A stretch of 64,000 bases of DNA, taken from positions 1-64,000 of the forward strand of contig NZ_LYXE01000059.1 of NCBI RefSeq assembly GCF_002532075.1, written 5' to 3'. Each line of letters opens with the position of its first letter. Position 1 is the stretch's first letter. A program made the position numbers and the translations under genes. This stretch comes from Candidatus Chloroploca asiatica. GTDB taxonomy: Bacteria; Chloroflexota; Chloroflexia; Chloroflexales; Chloroflexaceae. The notes under the pieces are model-generated. The model saw nothing but the letters and a program-made list of their open reading frames with translations, did not search any database and had not been told where the DNA came from. Below, piece by piece: positions 35,301 through 45,631 of the stretch.

Positions 35301-37832
35301 TTACTCAACCAGGGCCGGGCTCTCTTCGGGATGAGCTTCAGTGGCACCATTTTCCCCGTCGATCTGGCGCTGCGAGCGAAGGCGCAACTCCTCGTCGTGG
35401 ACATCAGCAATAATCGTATCACCTTCGGTGAAGCGTGCATCAAGCACACCCTCGGCAAGGGGATCTTCGATCAGGTTCGTAATAATGCGGCGGAGTGGTC
35501 GTGCGCCAAACGCGGGATCGTAGCCACGGCGGGCGAGCAAGTCAAGCGCATCCTCACGTACCTCAAGCACCATCTGGTGCTCATCAAGCTGGTTCTGCAC
35601 CCGACGAAGCATCAGCGTCGTAATCTGATGGATCTCTTCGGTGGTGAGCGGATGGAAGATGATCGTCGCATCAATTCGGTTCAGGAACTCGGGTCGGAAG
35701 AGCACCTTGAGGGCATCATCAACTTTGCGACGCATATCCATCTGGTCAATCTCATCGGCATTGCCCCCGAAGCCAATCCGGCTTGCCCGACGGATATGCT
35801 CGGTGCCAACATTCGAAGTCATGATGATAATCGTATTGCGGAAGTCAACCTTGCGGCCCTTGCCATCAGTCAGATTGCCATCCTCAAGCACCTGAAGGAG
35901 CAGGTTAAAGGCATCGGGATGGGCCTTCTCGATCTCATCAAAGAGCACCACGCTATAGGGTTTGCGGCGCACCGCATCGGTCAACTGACCACCCTCGCCA
36001 TACCCGACATACCCTGGAGGCGAACCGACCAGACGCGACGTCGTATGGCGTTCCTGGAACTCGGACATATCAATCTTGATCAGACTCTCTTCCGAGCCAA
36101 ACATAAACTCAGCGAGCGTCTTGGCAAGTTCGGTCTTGCCCACCCCAGTCGGCCCGAGGAAGATAAAGCTCCCGATGGGGCGCTTGGGATCCTTGAGGCC
36201 AGCGCGGGCACGACGCACCGCCTTGGAGATCGTCACGATCGCCTCTTGCTGACCAACGACCCGATTATGGAGGAAGTTCTCCATCTGCATCAGGCGCATC
36301 GTCTCATCGCCCTTGAGGCGCGTCACGGGAATGCCCGTCCACATCCCAACCACCTCAGCAATATCTTCATCGGTGACATAGGGGCGTTCAGCGACCCGCT
36401 CATCGCCGCCAGCGGCACCGATGTCAGCCTCAATCTGAACAATCCGGTTCTGCATCCGCTCTTCGCGCTCGCGAAGATCGGCGGCCAGATCAAACTGCTT
36501 ATCTTCGAGGGCTGCCTCTTTCTCCTTGCGGAGCGCCTCAAGGCCACGGAGGGCATCGCGAAGCTGAGGAGGCGTCGCCGAGCGATACATGCGCACCCGG
36601 CTCGCGGCCTCATCGATCAAATCGATGGCCTTATCGGGCAACTGGCGGTCGGGCACATAGCGGGCCGAGAGCGCAGCCGCAGCCTTAATCGCCTCATCGC
36701 TAATCTGGAGCTGATGGAAATCCTCATAGCGCGACTTGATCCCACGGAGGATCTGCACCGTATCTTCGAGGGACGGCTCATCAACCATCACGGGCTGAAA
36801 GCGGCGTTCGAGGGCGGCATCACGCTCGATATACTTTCGGTACTCATCGAGCGTCGTTGCCCCAATGGTCTGGAGCTCGCCACGGGAAAGCGCGGGCTTG
36901 AGAATATTGGCGGCATCGAGCGTCCCCTCAGCGCCACCTGCACCGATAATCGTATGAAATTCATCAATAAAGAGAATGCAGCGGGTCTCTTTAATCTCAT
37001 CAATCACCCGTTTGAGGCGTTCTTCAAACTGACCACGATATTTCGTCCCCGCGACAAGGGCCCCCATATCGAGGGTCACCACCCGTTTGCCCTTAATACT
37101 ATCGGGGACATCGCCTTGAATAATGCGCTGAGCGAGGCCTTCAACAATGGCCGTCTTGCCGACACCGGGCTCACCAATCAACGCCGGATTATTCTTGGTA
37201 CGGCGCGAAAGAATCTGGATGACGCGCTCAATCTCGTGCTGACGGCCAATAATCGGATCAAGGCGACCAGCCTCGGCCATCTCGGTCAAATCGGTTCCGA
37301 GGGCATCGAGGTACGGCGTCTTGGACTGGCGCTGGGCTGCCGACTGACTCCCGCCGGCTCCGCGCTGCTCAGGCGCAGTGCCAGTGGTACCGTGGCGCAG
37401 GACGCGCATCACCTGATTGCGCACCTGTTCAAGGCTCACGCCCATAATATCGAGCACCCCCGTCGCCACACCTTCGCCATTGCGCACGAGGCCAAGGAGC
37501 AAATGTTCGGTGCCAATATAGTGATGATAGAGGCGGCCTGCCTCTTCAATCGCATACTTAATCACTTTTTGGGCGCGGGCGGTCAACTCCTGATCGGTGA
37601 CGGGCGTACCCTCACCTGTCCCAACAATAAACTCAACCGCGCTACGGGCCTGGGCGAGTTTGACCCCCAGATCATCAAGAACGCGTGCGGCGATGCCCTC
37701 ACTCTCGCGAATCAAACCGAGGAGGATATGCTCGGTCCCGATATACGGGTGGTTAAACGAGCGGGCCTCTTCGTGCGCAAGCTGGAGAACCTGCTTGGCG
37801 CGCTTGGTAAACTTACTATAGAGGTCAGACAT
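35301..37832 (-). CDS. clpC: ATP-dependent Clp protease ATP-binding subunit ClpC
   Basis: 843-residue AAA+ unfoldase that feeds ClpP and can act as a chaperone. Two Clp-N repeats ([15 protein letters not shown] and [14 protein letters not shown]) are followed by AAA domain 1 with GEPGVGKT, a UVR-type middle segment ([20 protein letters not shown]), AAA domain 2 with [14 protein letters not shown], and the D2 small domain. The UVR region marks it as ClpC rather than ClpB or ClpA. The ATG at 37832 has GGAGA six nt upstream and starts the usual [16 protein letters not shown]. It lies 47 bp after the S1-protein gene on the same strand, so both may share a transcript. Confidence 0.95.
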   Translation of the reverse strand: MSDLYSKFTKRAKQVLQLAHEEARSFNHPYIGTEHILLGLIRESEGIAARVLDDLGVKLAQARSAVEFIVGTGEGTPVTDQELTARAQKVIKYAIEEAGRLYHHYIGTEHLLLGLVRNGEGVATGVLDIMGVSLEQVRNQVMRVLRHGTTGTAPEQRGAGGSQSAAQRQSKTPYLDALGTDLTEMAEAGRLDPIIGRQHEIERVIQILSRRTKNNPALIGEPGVGKTAIVEGLAQRIIQGDVPDSIKGKRVVTLDMGALVAGTKYRGQFEERLKRVIDEIKETRCILFIDEFHTIIGAGGAEGTLDAANILKPALSRGELQTIGATTLDEYRKYIERDAALERRFQPVMVDEPSLEDTVQILRGIKSRYEDFHQLQISDEAIKAAAALSARYVPDRQLPDKAIDLIDEAASRVRMYRSATPPQLRDALRGLEALRKEKEAALEDKQFDLAADLREREERMQNRIVQIEADIGAAGGDERVAERPYVTDEDIAEVVGMWTGIPVTRLKGDETMRLMQMENFLHNRVVGQQEAIVTISKAVRRARAGLKDPKRPIGSFIFLGPTGVGKTELAKTLAEFMFGSEESLIKIDMSEFQERHTTSRLVGSPPGYVGYGEGGQLTDAVRRKPYSVVLFDEIEKAHPDAFNLLLQVLEDGNLTDGKGRKVDFRNTIIIMTSNVGTEHIRRASRIGFGGNADEIDQMDMRRKVDDALKVLFRPEFLNRIDATIIFHPLTTEEIHQITTLMLRRVQNQLDEHQMVLEVREDALDLLARRGYDPAFGARPLRRIITNLIEDPLAEGVLDARFTEGDTIIADVHDEELRLRSQRQIDGENGATEAHPEESPALVE

Positions 37833-37879
37833 GGTATTCTCCACTAGCTATCGCTGGCAAGTCACGAGCTTGCCGAGAC

Positions 37880-39088
37880 TCACTCGCCTTGCTCACCGAT
37901 CTCATCATCGTCTTCACCAGACTCACGGTTCACACGCAGGCTCAGGCCCATTCGCTTGCGGGTTGGATCGATGCGAATAATGCGTGCCTGCACCACAGCC
38001 CCTTCCGCGAGCAACTCGCGAGGAGATTGCATCGGCTCATCGCCCATTTCTGAAATATGGATCAAACCCTCGACCCCATCTTCAATGCGGGCAAATGCGC
38101 CAAATGACGTAAGCTGTGTAATAACCCCTTCAACCACCTGACCCAGTTGATAACGTTCACCGACACGGGACCAGGGTTCGTGCTGTGTCCGTTTAATCGA
38201 CAGCGCAATACGTTTACGTTCGTGATCAATGCTCAAGACCATCACCGGCAAGTGAGCGCCAACATTGAGCACCTCACCGGGATGTTTCACCCGGCTCCAC
38301 GAAATTTCGGACATATGGACAAGGCCATCAGCACCACCGATATCAACAAATGCCCCGAAATCACAGACCGAGCTAATCGTACCCTCACGCACATCACCTT
38401 CGCGCAGCGATGCAAGCAATTCATCTTTCTTGCTCTCACGCGATTCTTGCATAGCCTGGCGCTCTGAGAGGATCAGGCGATTGCGATTACGGTTCAGTTC
38501 AATTACTTTCAGCCTCAGGTCAGTATTGACCATCCGCGCCATATCAGACTGCTTCTGGGTCTCGGGGCCGCGACTAATGCCCGAAACCTGCGAAGCCGGA
38601 ACAAAACCACGGACGCCCTCTAAATTGACGAGCAACCCGCCCTTATTGTAATTCACCACCCGGGCCGAGATGACCTCGCCCTTTTCATAGGCAGCCTGAA
38701 GCAAACGCCAACTCCGCTCCTGACGCGCCTTATCAATCGAGAGGATTGCCCGCCCCTCTTTGTCTTCAGACTGGACAACAAAGACCAGCAAAGGATCGCC
38801 GACTTGCAAAGCAGCGCGATCTTCTGCCGCCAACGATTGCATCTCGCGTGACGGAACGATTCCTTCAGCTTTGGAACCGATATCAACGAGGATTTCATCA
38901 CGTTCGACACGCATGATCAGACCGTCGACCGTATCACCATATTTGAGATTACGGTAGTCGTGAGCCGGATCATTGAGGAACTGCTCCATCAGAGCGAGAT
39001 CCTCGGCCTCGAAGTCGTTGCCATTCTCAACGTGTGCGGGTGTGGGTTGTGCCTCAGACTCGGCAGTGTTCCCCTTCAATTCTTCCAT
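37880..39088 (-). CDS. S1 RNA-binding domain protein (ribosomal protein S1-like)
   Basis: 402-residue cytoplasmic protein with four S1 domains, starting at about residues 48, 133, 220 and 305 (for example GDTVDGLIMRVERDEILVDIG and GDVREGTISSVCDFGAFVDIG). It lacks the six domains of enterobacterial S1 and resembles the shorter S1 of Firmicutes and Chloroflexota; it probably helps mRNA binding to the ribosome. An acidic N-terminal and C-terminal tail flank the domains. The ATG at 39088 follows AAGGA. If many genes are leaderless, the role of such an S1 protein is of interest. Confidence 0.9.
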   Translation of the reverse strand: MEELKGNTAESEAQPTPAHVENGNDFEAEDLALMEQFLNDPAHDYRNLKYGDTVDGLIMRVERDEILVDIGSKAEGIVPSREMQSLAAEDRAALQVGDPLLVFVVQSEDKEGRAILSIDKARQERSWRLLQAAYEKGEVISARVVNYNKGGLLVNLEGVRGFVPASQVSGISRGPETQKQSDMARMVNTDLRLKVIELNRNRNRLILSERQAMQESRESKKDELLASLREGDVREGTISSVCDFGAFVDIGGADGLVHMSEISWSRVKHPGEVLNVGAHLPVMVLSIDHERKRIALSIKRTQHEPWSRVGERYQLGQVVEGVITQLTSFGAFARIEDGVEGLIHISEMGDEPMQSPRELLAEGAVVQARIIRIDPTRKRMGLSLRVNRESGEDDDEIGEQGE

Positions 39089-39157
39089 GCGCCGTCCTTG
39101 AGTACACAGTGAAAGACTCTACCGAAGATGGGACAGGAAGCAGAAACAGTCGTTTGA

Positions 39158-39186
39158 ATTATACGCCCGTACTGCACAAAGCGCAA
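39158..39186 (-). promoter_or_regulatory. Promoter of the S1 gene (and perhaps clpC)
   Basis: Minus strand TATAAT (39163-39158) with a weak TTGCGC (39186-39181) 17 bp upstream. The leader would be about 60 nt. It is back to back with the ppk promoter. Confidence 0.45.
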
Positions 39187-39194
39187 GGGTATGC

Positions 39195-39223
39195 TTGCTG
39201 ATAACGTACGGGCTTGTTATACT
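39195..39223 (+). promoter_or_regulatory. Promoter of ppk
   Basis: TTGCTG (39195-39200), 17 bp, TATACT (39218-39223). The leader to the ATG at 39267 is about 37 nt and contains the AGAGGA ribosome site. Confidence 0.6.
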
Positions 39224-39266
39224 ACAAGAGCAATGTGTCCCCCACTTAATCCAGCCAGAGGATGAC

Positions 39267-41375
39267 ATGACAACGCAGGATTTGCCATCCGAAGAGACCG
39301 TTGAGCTATTAACGAATCCTAATTCGCGCTATTTCAATCGCGAATTGAGCTGGATCGAGTTTAACCGCCGCGTGATCGAAGAGGCGTTCGATGTTCGGAA
39401 TCCCTTGCTTGAACGGGTGAAGTTTTTGTCGATCTGGGCCTCGAATCTTGATGAGTTTTTCATGATTCGCGTGAGTGGCATCAAGCAGCAAATTAGTGCG
39501 GGTGTCCAGAAGTTATCACGCGATGGGGCAACACCGACCGAACAACTCCATCATATTCGCCTGGCCTTGCTCCCCCTTCTCGCTCAAGAGCGTGATCTGC
39601 TGCTCGATGATTTGCTGCCGAGTCTCCGTGAACAACATATCCATTTATATAATTATGACAACTTAAATCCTCAGCAAAAAGATTGGTTGCGCACATATTA
39701 TCAGCAACAGATCTTTCCGGTACTGACCCCGCTGGCCTTTGATAGTAGCCGTCCCTTCCCTTTTATCTCTAACCTGAGTCTCAATCTCGCGGTGGTCATA
39801 CGTGATCGCGACAAGGGCGAACTCTTTGCCCGCGTGAAGGTGCCCGAGGTGCTGCCACGTCTTATCGCTTTGCCGCAGGAGCTCTGCGACGTGCCGCATG
39901 ACCAGCCGTTAGGCCGTCAGGCCTGTTTTATCTGGATCGAGCAGGCGATTGCCGCTCATCTTGATCTGCTCTTTCCCGGGGTTGAGATCGTTGAGCATTA
40001 CCCGTTTCGCGTGGTACGCAATGCCGATATGGAGATCGAGGAGGACGAAGCCAACGACCTGCTCGAAACCATCGAGCAAGGGGTGCGCCAGCGGCGGTTT
40101 GGCGAGGTGGTTCGCCTGACCATTGACTCGTCGATGCCTGAACGCATTGCGACGATCCTGTCGACCAATCTGAAGATCGAGCCCAATGATATTTATACCG
40201 TGCGCGGCCCCCTCGGGCTCGCTGATCTCTTCAGTCTCTATCGCCTCGATCGGCCAGACCTCAAGGATCCGCCCTATATGCCGGTTGTGCCCCTTGTTTT
40301 GCAAAATAATCCCGATATCTTCGAGACGATTCGTGGCGGCGATATTCTGCTCCATCATCCCTACCACTCGTTTTCACCCGTGATTGATTTCATTCACGCC
40401 GCCGCCGAAGATCCCCATGTCCTCGCGATCAAGCAGACCCTGTATCGCGTCGGGAGTAACTCGCCGATTGTGCGTGCGTTGATGCACGCTCGCGAACTGG
40501 GCAAGCAGGTGACGGCTGTGGTCGAACTCAAGGCACGTTTTGATGAAGAGAATAATATTGTCTGGGCGAGAGCGCTTGAGCGGGCCGGCGTCCACGTGGT
40601 CTATGGTCTGGTCGGCTTGAAAGTTCATGCCAAGCTCGCGCTGGTGGTGCGGCAAGAAGCCGACGGGTTGCGTTGTTATGCCCATCTTGGCACCGGTAAT
40701 TATAATGCGACAACAGCCCGCATCTATACCGACCTGGGGCTTTTTACTTGCCGCGAGGATATTACCGCTGATGTTGTCGAGCTCTTCAATTCGCTGACTG
40801 CCTATGGGCGGCGTGAGCACTATCGCAAGTTGCTGGTTGCCCCGGTTACGATGCGCCGGCGCCTGCGAGAGATGATTGAACGCGAAATGCAGTGCCAGGA
40901 GCGCACGGGCAACGGGCGGATCATTATTAAAGTCAATGCGCTGGTTGATCGCCAGATGATCGATGCGCTCTACCGCGCCTCGCAGGCGGGTGTCCAGATT
41001 GATCTGATTATCCGCGGCATGTGTGCGCTACGCCCTGGTGTGCCAAACTTGAGTGAGAACATCCGCGTGCGCAGCATTATCGGCCCGTTTCTTGAGCATC
41101 ACCGGATCTACTATTTTGCCAATGGCGGTGAACCCGAGATCTACCTGGGCAGTGCTGATCTAATGGAACGCAACCTTGATCGACGAGTCGAGGAGCTCTT
41201 TCCCGTGGAAGATCCGACGCTCGCCCGCTATGTGCGCAAGACCATGCTCGACACCTATCTCCATGATAATACACGCGCCCATGTGCTCCACGCCAATGGA
41301 ACCTATGAACGGCAAACTCCTGGTGAAGGTCAACCAGTTGATAGTCAAGTTCCAGCATGGATGCTCGGTGAGTAG
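39267..41375 (+). CDS. ppk: Polyphosphate kinase 1
   Basis: Transfers the terminal phosphate of ATP reversibly to polyphosphate. The 702-residue length is normal. The N domain opens with NRELSWIEFNRRVIEEA; the phosphorylated His is in GLVGLKVHAKLALVV, the second conserved motif is YAHLGTGNYNATTARIYTD, and the C-terminal domain has EIYLGSADLMERNLDRRVE. The ATG at 39267 has AGAGGA five nt upstream. It is transcribed alone from a good promoter divergent from the S1 gene. Confidence 0.96.
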   Translation: MTTQDLPSEETVELLTNPNSRYFNRELSWIEFNRRVIEEAFDVRNPLLERVKFLSIWASNLDEFFMIRVSGIKQQISAGVQKLSRDGATPTEQLHHIRLALLPLLAQERDLLLDDLLPSLREQHIHLYNYDNLNPQQKDWLRTYYQQQIFPVLTPLAFDSSRPFPFISNLSLNLAVVIRDRDKGELFARVKVPEVLPRLIALPQELCDVPHDQPLGRQACFIWIEQAIAAHLDLLFPGVEIVEHYPFRVVRNADMEIEEDEANDLLETIEQGVRQRRFGEVVRLTIDSSMPERIATILSTNLKIEPNDIYTVRGPLGLADLFSLYRLDRPDLKDPPYMPVVPLVLQNNPDIFETIRGGDILLHHPYHSFSPVIDFIHAAAEDPHVLAIKQTLYRVGSNSPIVRALMHARELGKQVTAVVELKARFDEENNIVWARALERAGVHVVYGLVGLKVHAKLALVVRQEADGLRCYAHLGTGNYNATTARIYTDLGLFTCREDITADVVELFNSLTAYGRREHYRKLLVAPVTMRRRLREMIEREMQCQERTGNGRIIIKVNALVDRQMIDALYRASQAGVQIDLIIRGMCALRPGVPNLSENIRVRSIIGPFLEHHRIYYFANGGEPEIYLGSADLMERNLDRRVEELFPVEDPTLARYVRKTMLDTYLHDNTRAHVLHANGTYERQTPGEGQPVDSQVPAWMLGE

Positions 41376-41465
41376 GTGTTGCTTGCGTAGCGCCCGCGAT
41401 GCCTAGCTGCGGTTCGCATGGCATGTTTGGTTATGGGATGCGGCTTGGTAAGAATGACGGCAGGG

Positions 41466-41513
41466 AGTGCCGACTTCAGTCGGCTGAGCCGGAAGCCGAC
41501 TGAAGTCGGCACT
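41466..41513 (+). terminator. 20-bp perfect hairpin with self-palindromic arms
   Basis: Arms 41466-41485 and 41494-41513 pair exactly around loop GAGCCGGA. Each arm also contains GCCGACT-TC-AGTCGGC, able to fold on its own, so one long or two short hairpins are possible. It lies about 90 bp after ppk in a 209-bp gap that otherwise shows no gene. Confidence 0.65.
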
Positions 41514-41584
41514 CTGCGGCGAGGTTCAAGCTGATCCGGCCCTTCTGAAACATGCCTAAGGCGCGCATCTGTGAAAGGACAGGA

Positions 41585-43000
41585 ATGAGTCTCAAGGTAC
41601 GAGCCGGATTGCTCAGCCTCGTGGTGCTTCTGGCAATGCTGTTCATGGCAACGCCAACGCAAGCGCAGCAGAGTCTTGACTGGCGCGAGCTACAAACCGA
41701 CTATTTTCGGATTCTGTACCATGCTGACGGGGAAGAAGAAGCGCGCCGTTATGAGGCATGGGTCGATGTCATCTATGACGACCTGGCTGCGGCCTTCAAT
41801 TATCGCACCACTACCCCGCTCACATTGCGGCTCTATCCAGAGAGTGTCGACTACTTTGCGGTCAACCCGAGCGCACGCAACGTGCCAGGCGTGATCGCCC
41901 ACGCCGACTTTCGCCTCCGCGAACTGGTCGTGATTGTCGAACGGACTGCCGCGCAGAGTGAAGAGGGGGTCAAGAATAATGTTCGGCATGAACTCACGCA
42001 TATTATTGCCGCCGATCTAAGCAATAATCAGCTCAATACGGGCTTCCACGAGGGCATTGCCCAGTATATGGAACGGCCTGCTGATGAGCTTGAACAGCGC
42101 ATCCGAGCACTCCGTCAGACCTATGAACGCGGCCTGTTGATGCCATGGAGTGCGTTTGACGACCGTGAGCGCATCTATGGGCAACCTGAAATTGGCTACC
42201 CCCAGAGTCTCTCGGTCGTGGCGTTTCTCATTGAACAGTACGGCTTCACTCGTCTGCGTGAGTTTTTGATTGTGAATGGACGGACACCGAGCTATCGCGA
42301 GGCACTGGCGCAAACCTATCAGCGTTCGGCAGGTGAACTGGAACTAGCCTGGCGCGACTGGTTACCCGAGTATCTCGAGGGGGGCTACCAGCGCAACGCA
42401 CTGGTTGTGTATGATCTGAGTTTTGTGCGTACGCTGGTCAACCAGGGCAGTTATGCCGCTGCCGAGCAAGAGTTGCGCACAACGGTCGAGTGGCTCAAGA
42501 ACCATGCCGACACCCAACCAGCCGAGGTACTGGCCGAAGCCGAGGCCTTGCTTGCACGCAGTGCGCAAGGAATGCGGGCCGAACAACTGGCCGAGAGTGC
42601 GCGGCAAGCGCTGCAACAGGGTGACTACGAGCGTGCCATCCGGCTCGTTGCTGATGCCCAACACCTCTACGCCGAGTTGAACGACGCACGGCAAGCCGAG
42701 GTACTGGCGATCTACGCTGAACGAGCGACACGCGGAATAGAGGCCACCAGTGTGCTGGCTCAGGCGATTGAGTTGACCCGCGGCTTCAACTACCCACAGG
42801 CGTATCTGCAAGCCGACCGGGCTGCCGCCGAATTTGCGGCCCTCGGTGATACCCTACGGCGGAATAACGCCGAACGGCTCCGTGATAGCCTGGCAACGCA
42901 ACAGCGTCTGGTCGGATTCGGCTTGCTGATCGTCGGAAGTTTCGGGGTGGTGCTGAGTCTGCTTGGCTGGGCCTTTCGGCGACCTGCCGAGATCTGGTGA
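41585..43000 (+). CDS. Secreted/membrane-anchored gluzincin peptidase (peptidase MA-like)
   Basis: 471-residue exported zinc peptidase. A signal peptide ends near TPTQAQ (residues 1-27). The zinc motif is HELTH (H135-H139), with a third ligand Glu at about 156 in GFHEGIAQYMER. The middle (about 310-430) is a helical repeat region of TPR-like character (QGDYERAIRLVADAQHLYAEL), and a C-terminal helix (about 443-463) anchors it in the membrane. It matches the peptidase MA-type family frequent in Chloroflexota; the substrate is unknown. The ATG at 41585 follows AGGACAGG. It ends at a bidirectional hairpin facing glyA. Confidence 0.85.
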   Translation: MSLKVRAGLLSLVVLLAMLFMATPTQAQQSLDWRELQTDYFRILYHADGEEEARRYEAWVDVIYDDLAAAFNYRTTTPLTLRLYPESVDYFAVNPSARNVPGVIAHADFRLRELVVIVERTAAQSEEGVKNNVRHELTHIIAADLSNNQLNTGFHEGIAQYMERPADELEQRIRALRQTYERGLLMPWSAFDDRERIYGQPEIGYPQSLSVVAFLIEQYGFTRLREFLIVNGRTPSYREALAQTYQRSAGELELAWRDWLPEYLEGGYQRNALVVYDLSFVRTLVNQGSYAAAEQELRTTVEWLKNHADTQPAEVLAEAEALLARSAQGMRAEQLAESARQALQQGDYERAIRLVADAQHLYAELNDARQAEVLAIYAERATRGIEATSVLAQAIELTRGFNYPQAYLQADRAAAEFAALGDTLRRNNAERLRDSLATQQRLVGFGLLIVGSFGVVLSLLGWAFRRPAEIW

Positions 43001-43006
43001 TCATTT

Positions 43007-43041
43007 CCCCTCTTCGCCCAGCATAACTGGGCGAAGAGGGG
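43007..43041. terminator. 15-bp perfect hairpin between convergent genes
   Basis: CCCCTCTTCGCCCAG (43007-43021) pairs exactly with 43027-43041 around loop CATAA. It lies between the peptidase gene and glyA and can serve both. Confidence 0.75.
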
Positions 43042-43057
43042 GTGTGGAACCACTCTT

Positions 43058-44311
43058 TTATACCGGGACGCTATCGGAAGGTACGGGGAAGCCCGTACAG
43101 AGGCTTTCGACCTCACCGGCAATGCGCGTGATCAAGGCTTCATCGGTGGAATGATGGAGTACCTGCGCAATCCAGTCGGCGATCTGCGTCATTTCGGCCT
43201 CACGCATCCCCCGGGTAGTGACAGCAGGTGTTCCGATCCGAATCCCGCTTGTGCGCACAGGTGGCTGTGGGTCATCGGGGATGGCATTCTTATTGACCGT
43301 CATATGGGCACGGTCAAGGGCCTTTTGGGCCTGGGCACCAGTGATGCCAAGCGACGTGAGATCGAGCAGCATCAAGTGGTTATCGGTACCACCGCTGATC
43401 AGGGTCAAGCCATGGTCCATCAAGCCCGTCGCGAGGGCATGCGCATTGCGGCGGATCTGGGCGGCATAGGCTTTGAAATCAGGGCGCAGCGCCTCGCCAA
43501 AGGCAACCGCTTTGCCAGCGATGACGTGCATAAGCGGGCCACCCTGCGTACCGGGGAAGACACTTGAATTGATCACCTTCGCCAGATCTTCTTCCATCAA
43601 GATCAACCCACCCCGCGGACCACGCAGCGTCTTGTGCGTCGTGGTTGTCACCACCTGAGCGTGACCAACTGGCGAAGGATGCTCACCAGCGGCGACGAGG
43701 CCAGCGATATGGGCAATATCGGCCATCAACAAGGCCCCGACCTCATCGGCGATCTGGCGCATTCGGGCAAAATCAATCTGGCGAGGATACGCACTTGCCC
43801 CCGAGGTGATCAACTTGGGTCGCACCGTCTGAGCTTTTTGCATCAGATCGTCGTAATCAATCTGGCCACTGGCCAGATCAACGCCATAGAAATGGACATC
43901 GTACCAGCGTCCCGAGAAATTGACGGGGCTGCCGTGGGTCAGATGGCCGCCGTGATCAAGGCGCATCCCGAGGATGGTATCACCGGGCTTCAGGAGCGCA
44001 TTGAAGACTGCGATATTAGCCTGAGCGCCACTATGGGGTTGCACATTGGCGGCCTTGGCCCCAAACAATTCAAGGGCCCGATCAATTGCCAGTTGCTCGA
44101 TCTGATCAACAAACTCACAGCCACCATAGTAGCGTTTGCCAGGCAAACCCTCGGCATACTTATTGGTCAAAATCGAACCCTGGGCCTCCATCACGGCCAG
44201 ACTCGTATAGTTTTCACTAGCGATCAACTCAAGCCCTTCACGCTGACGGCGAGCCTCGTGCTCAATCGCAGCGGCAACGGCCGGATCGACCTGGCGAAGA
44301 TGTTCCAGCAT
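43058..44311 (-). CDS. glyA: Serine hydroxymethyltransferase
   Basis: PLP enzyme that converts serine and tetrahydrofolate to glycine and methylene-tetrahydrofolate. Hallmarks are [26 protein letters not shown], and the PLP Lys in [16 protein letters not shown]. At 417 residues it is of normal length. The ATG at 44311 has AAGGAG nine nt upstream; a TTG three codons earlier touches the ribosome site and is rejected. It is the last gene of a four-gene leftward operon (metallo-hydrolase, hydroxyacid dehydrogenase, secreted protein, glyA). Confidence 0.96.
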   Translation of the reverse strand: MLEHLRQVDPAVAAAIEHEARRQREGLELIASENYTSLAVMEAQGSILTNKYAEGLPGKRYYGGCEFVDQIEQLAIDRALELFGAKAANVQPHSGAQANIAVFNALLKPGDTILGMRLDHGGHLTHGSPVNFSGRWYDVHFYGVDLASGQIDYDDLMQKAQTVRPKLITSGASAYPRQIDFARMRQIADEVGALLMADIAHIAGLVAAGEHPSPVGHAQVVTTTTHKTLRGPRGGLILMEEDLAKVINSSVFPGTQGGPLMHVIAGKAVAFGEALRPDFKAYAAQIRRNAHALATGLMDHGLTLISGGTDNHLMLLDLTSLGITGAQAQKALDRAHMTVNKNAIPDDPQPPVRTSGIRIGTPAVTTRGMREAEMTQIADWIAQVLHHSTDEALITRIAGEVESLCTGFPVPSDSVPV

Positions 44312-44329
44312 TGCGCTCAACTCCTTTTC

Positions 44330-45622
44330 TCAGGGTACAGGATACGGCCCGGGCGTACCCGCAAAGACATTCACCTGTGCCCGCGCCAGGACATCACCAC
44401 GGGCATTGATATCAACGACCTCAACCGTCACCAAGCGTCCACGCTGATCAGGGATCGTCACATCAACAAAGAAACTGGCGGGCTGATCGGGTGTGCCGCC
44501 AACGGTAAAAGCAAAATTGGCGATCAAACGACCACTGCCATCAATCACATTCAAGAAGAGATCGCCTTCTGACGGGAAGATCGCGGTACGACCGGCGACC
44601 TGCAACCGCGTACCAATCGTCGAGCCACTGGACGGGCGATCAATCGTGATCTGCTGAGCACCGGTGGGGGCATAGCGAACCGAACGCTCGGTGCGGGCAA
44701 TGATCGCACCGGTATTCGGGTCAATTTCGGCCAGTTCGAGCAAAACGCGCTCGCCATTCGGGGCGCGATACGCGAGGCGGGTACTGAAGTTACCCGTACC
44801 GTTGGGTTGGGCAATGACCGGAATAGTCCCTCGCGCCAATTCAAAGCCATTCGGCTCATAGAAGCGATAGCGCAACGTATTGCCTGCGGGCATCCGCGTG
44901 GTGGAACCACTCACCCGAATCGGGCTACTGATGACGGCATTATCAGCCGGTTCACTGATCGTAATCTGCTGGCTGACTGGTGGTGGAGGCGGCGGTGGTG
45001 GTGGAATGACCATGGCACTATCACGCACTTCGCGACCAAGCAGACCGAGGAGAATATCGAAGGGCGGGCGGTTGTCGGGATGGTACTCCATCCGACGGCG
45101 CTCGAAATACTGCACCGTATAATCGCGGCCATTAAGGTTCTCGACGATGAGATCAGTCACGGGATAGCCAAAGCGCTCGAGGCCACCATTGCGTTGCCAA
45201 TAGGTAAGGAAGCCCCCACACATATAGTAACCCGTCTCGACAAACCCGCGACAACCCGGCTGCGGGGGCGGCCCGAGGGGGCGGAACTGCCAGGGGCGGC
45301 CCTGTTGAGCAAGACGCTCAACCCCGAGGCGACCAGCGAGCACACCCTGACGTTCGCGAGAATGATCCTCGAGGCGATCACGCTCGAACCACTGCACTGG
45401 CCCGGTCCAATTTTCAACCGTCTCGGTCTGCACCGGCGTAATCGGAAAACCAAAGACCATCAACCCACCGTTGCGTTCCCAATACTGACGGATCGGCCCA
45501 GAGATACAGAAGCCAGTTTCGGGGAAACAGCGAGCATCGCTCTGAGCCTGAGTATTGCCAGCGGGCAACAGCGCAAGCAGAGCCGCCACAAGAACGAGCA
45601 TCATCAATCCACGACGCATCAT
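44330..45622 (-). CDS. Secreted protein with two cysteine/aromatic repeats and two Gmad2-like domains
   Basis: 430-residue exported protein. After a signal peptide (to about GNTQAQ, residue 27) come two copies of a motif of about 90 residues: CFPETGFCISGPIRQYWERN and GFVETGYYMCGGFLTYWQRN, each followed by GGL-x-x-FG[FY]P and WFERDR/YFERRR. A poly-proline linker (nine Pro) leads to two beta-rich Gmad2-type domains starting at ITISEPADNAVISSP and ITIDRPSSGSTIGTR. Similar proteins are common in Chloroflexota and are thought to act at the cell surface; function is unknown. ATG codons at 45622 and 45619 are both possible. It begins nine bases after the hydroxyacid dehydrogenase gene. Confidence 0.8.
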   Translation of the reverse strand: MMRRGLMMLVLVAALLALLPAGNTQAQSDARCFPETGFCISGPIRQYWERNGGLMVFGFPITPVQTETVENWTGPVQWFERDRLEDHSRERQGVLAGRLGVERLAQQGRPWQFRPLGPPPQPGCRGFVETGYYMCGGFLTYWQRNGGLERFGYPVTDLIVENLNGRDYTVQYFERRRMEYHPDNRPPFDILLGLLGREVRDSAMVIPPPPPPPPPVSQQITISEPADNAVISSPIRVSGSTTRMPAGNTLRYRFYEPNGFELARGTIPVIAQPNGTGNFSTRLAYRAPNGERVLLELAEIDPNTGAIIARTERSVRYAPTGAQQITIDRPSSGSTIGTRLQVAGRTAIFPSEGDLFLNVIDGSGRLIANFAFTVGGTPDQPASFFVDVTIPDQRGRLVTVEVVDINARGDVLARAQVNVFAGTPGPYPVP

Positions 45623-45631
45623 ACACCTCGC

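Noticed and set aside
35268-37847. 859-codon ORF on the plus strand opposite clpC
   Set aside because: It is the antisense shadow of clpC; the minus-strand protein has clear ClpC motifs, and GC-biased third positions keep the opposite frame open. The same holds for long antisense frames over 10961-12484, 57156-58193 and 58299-59492.
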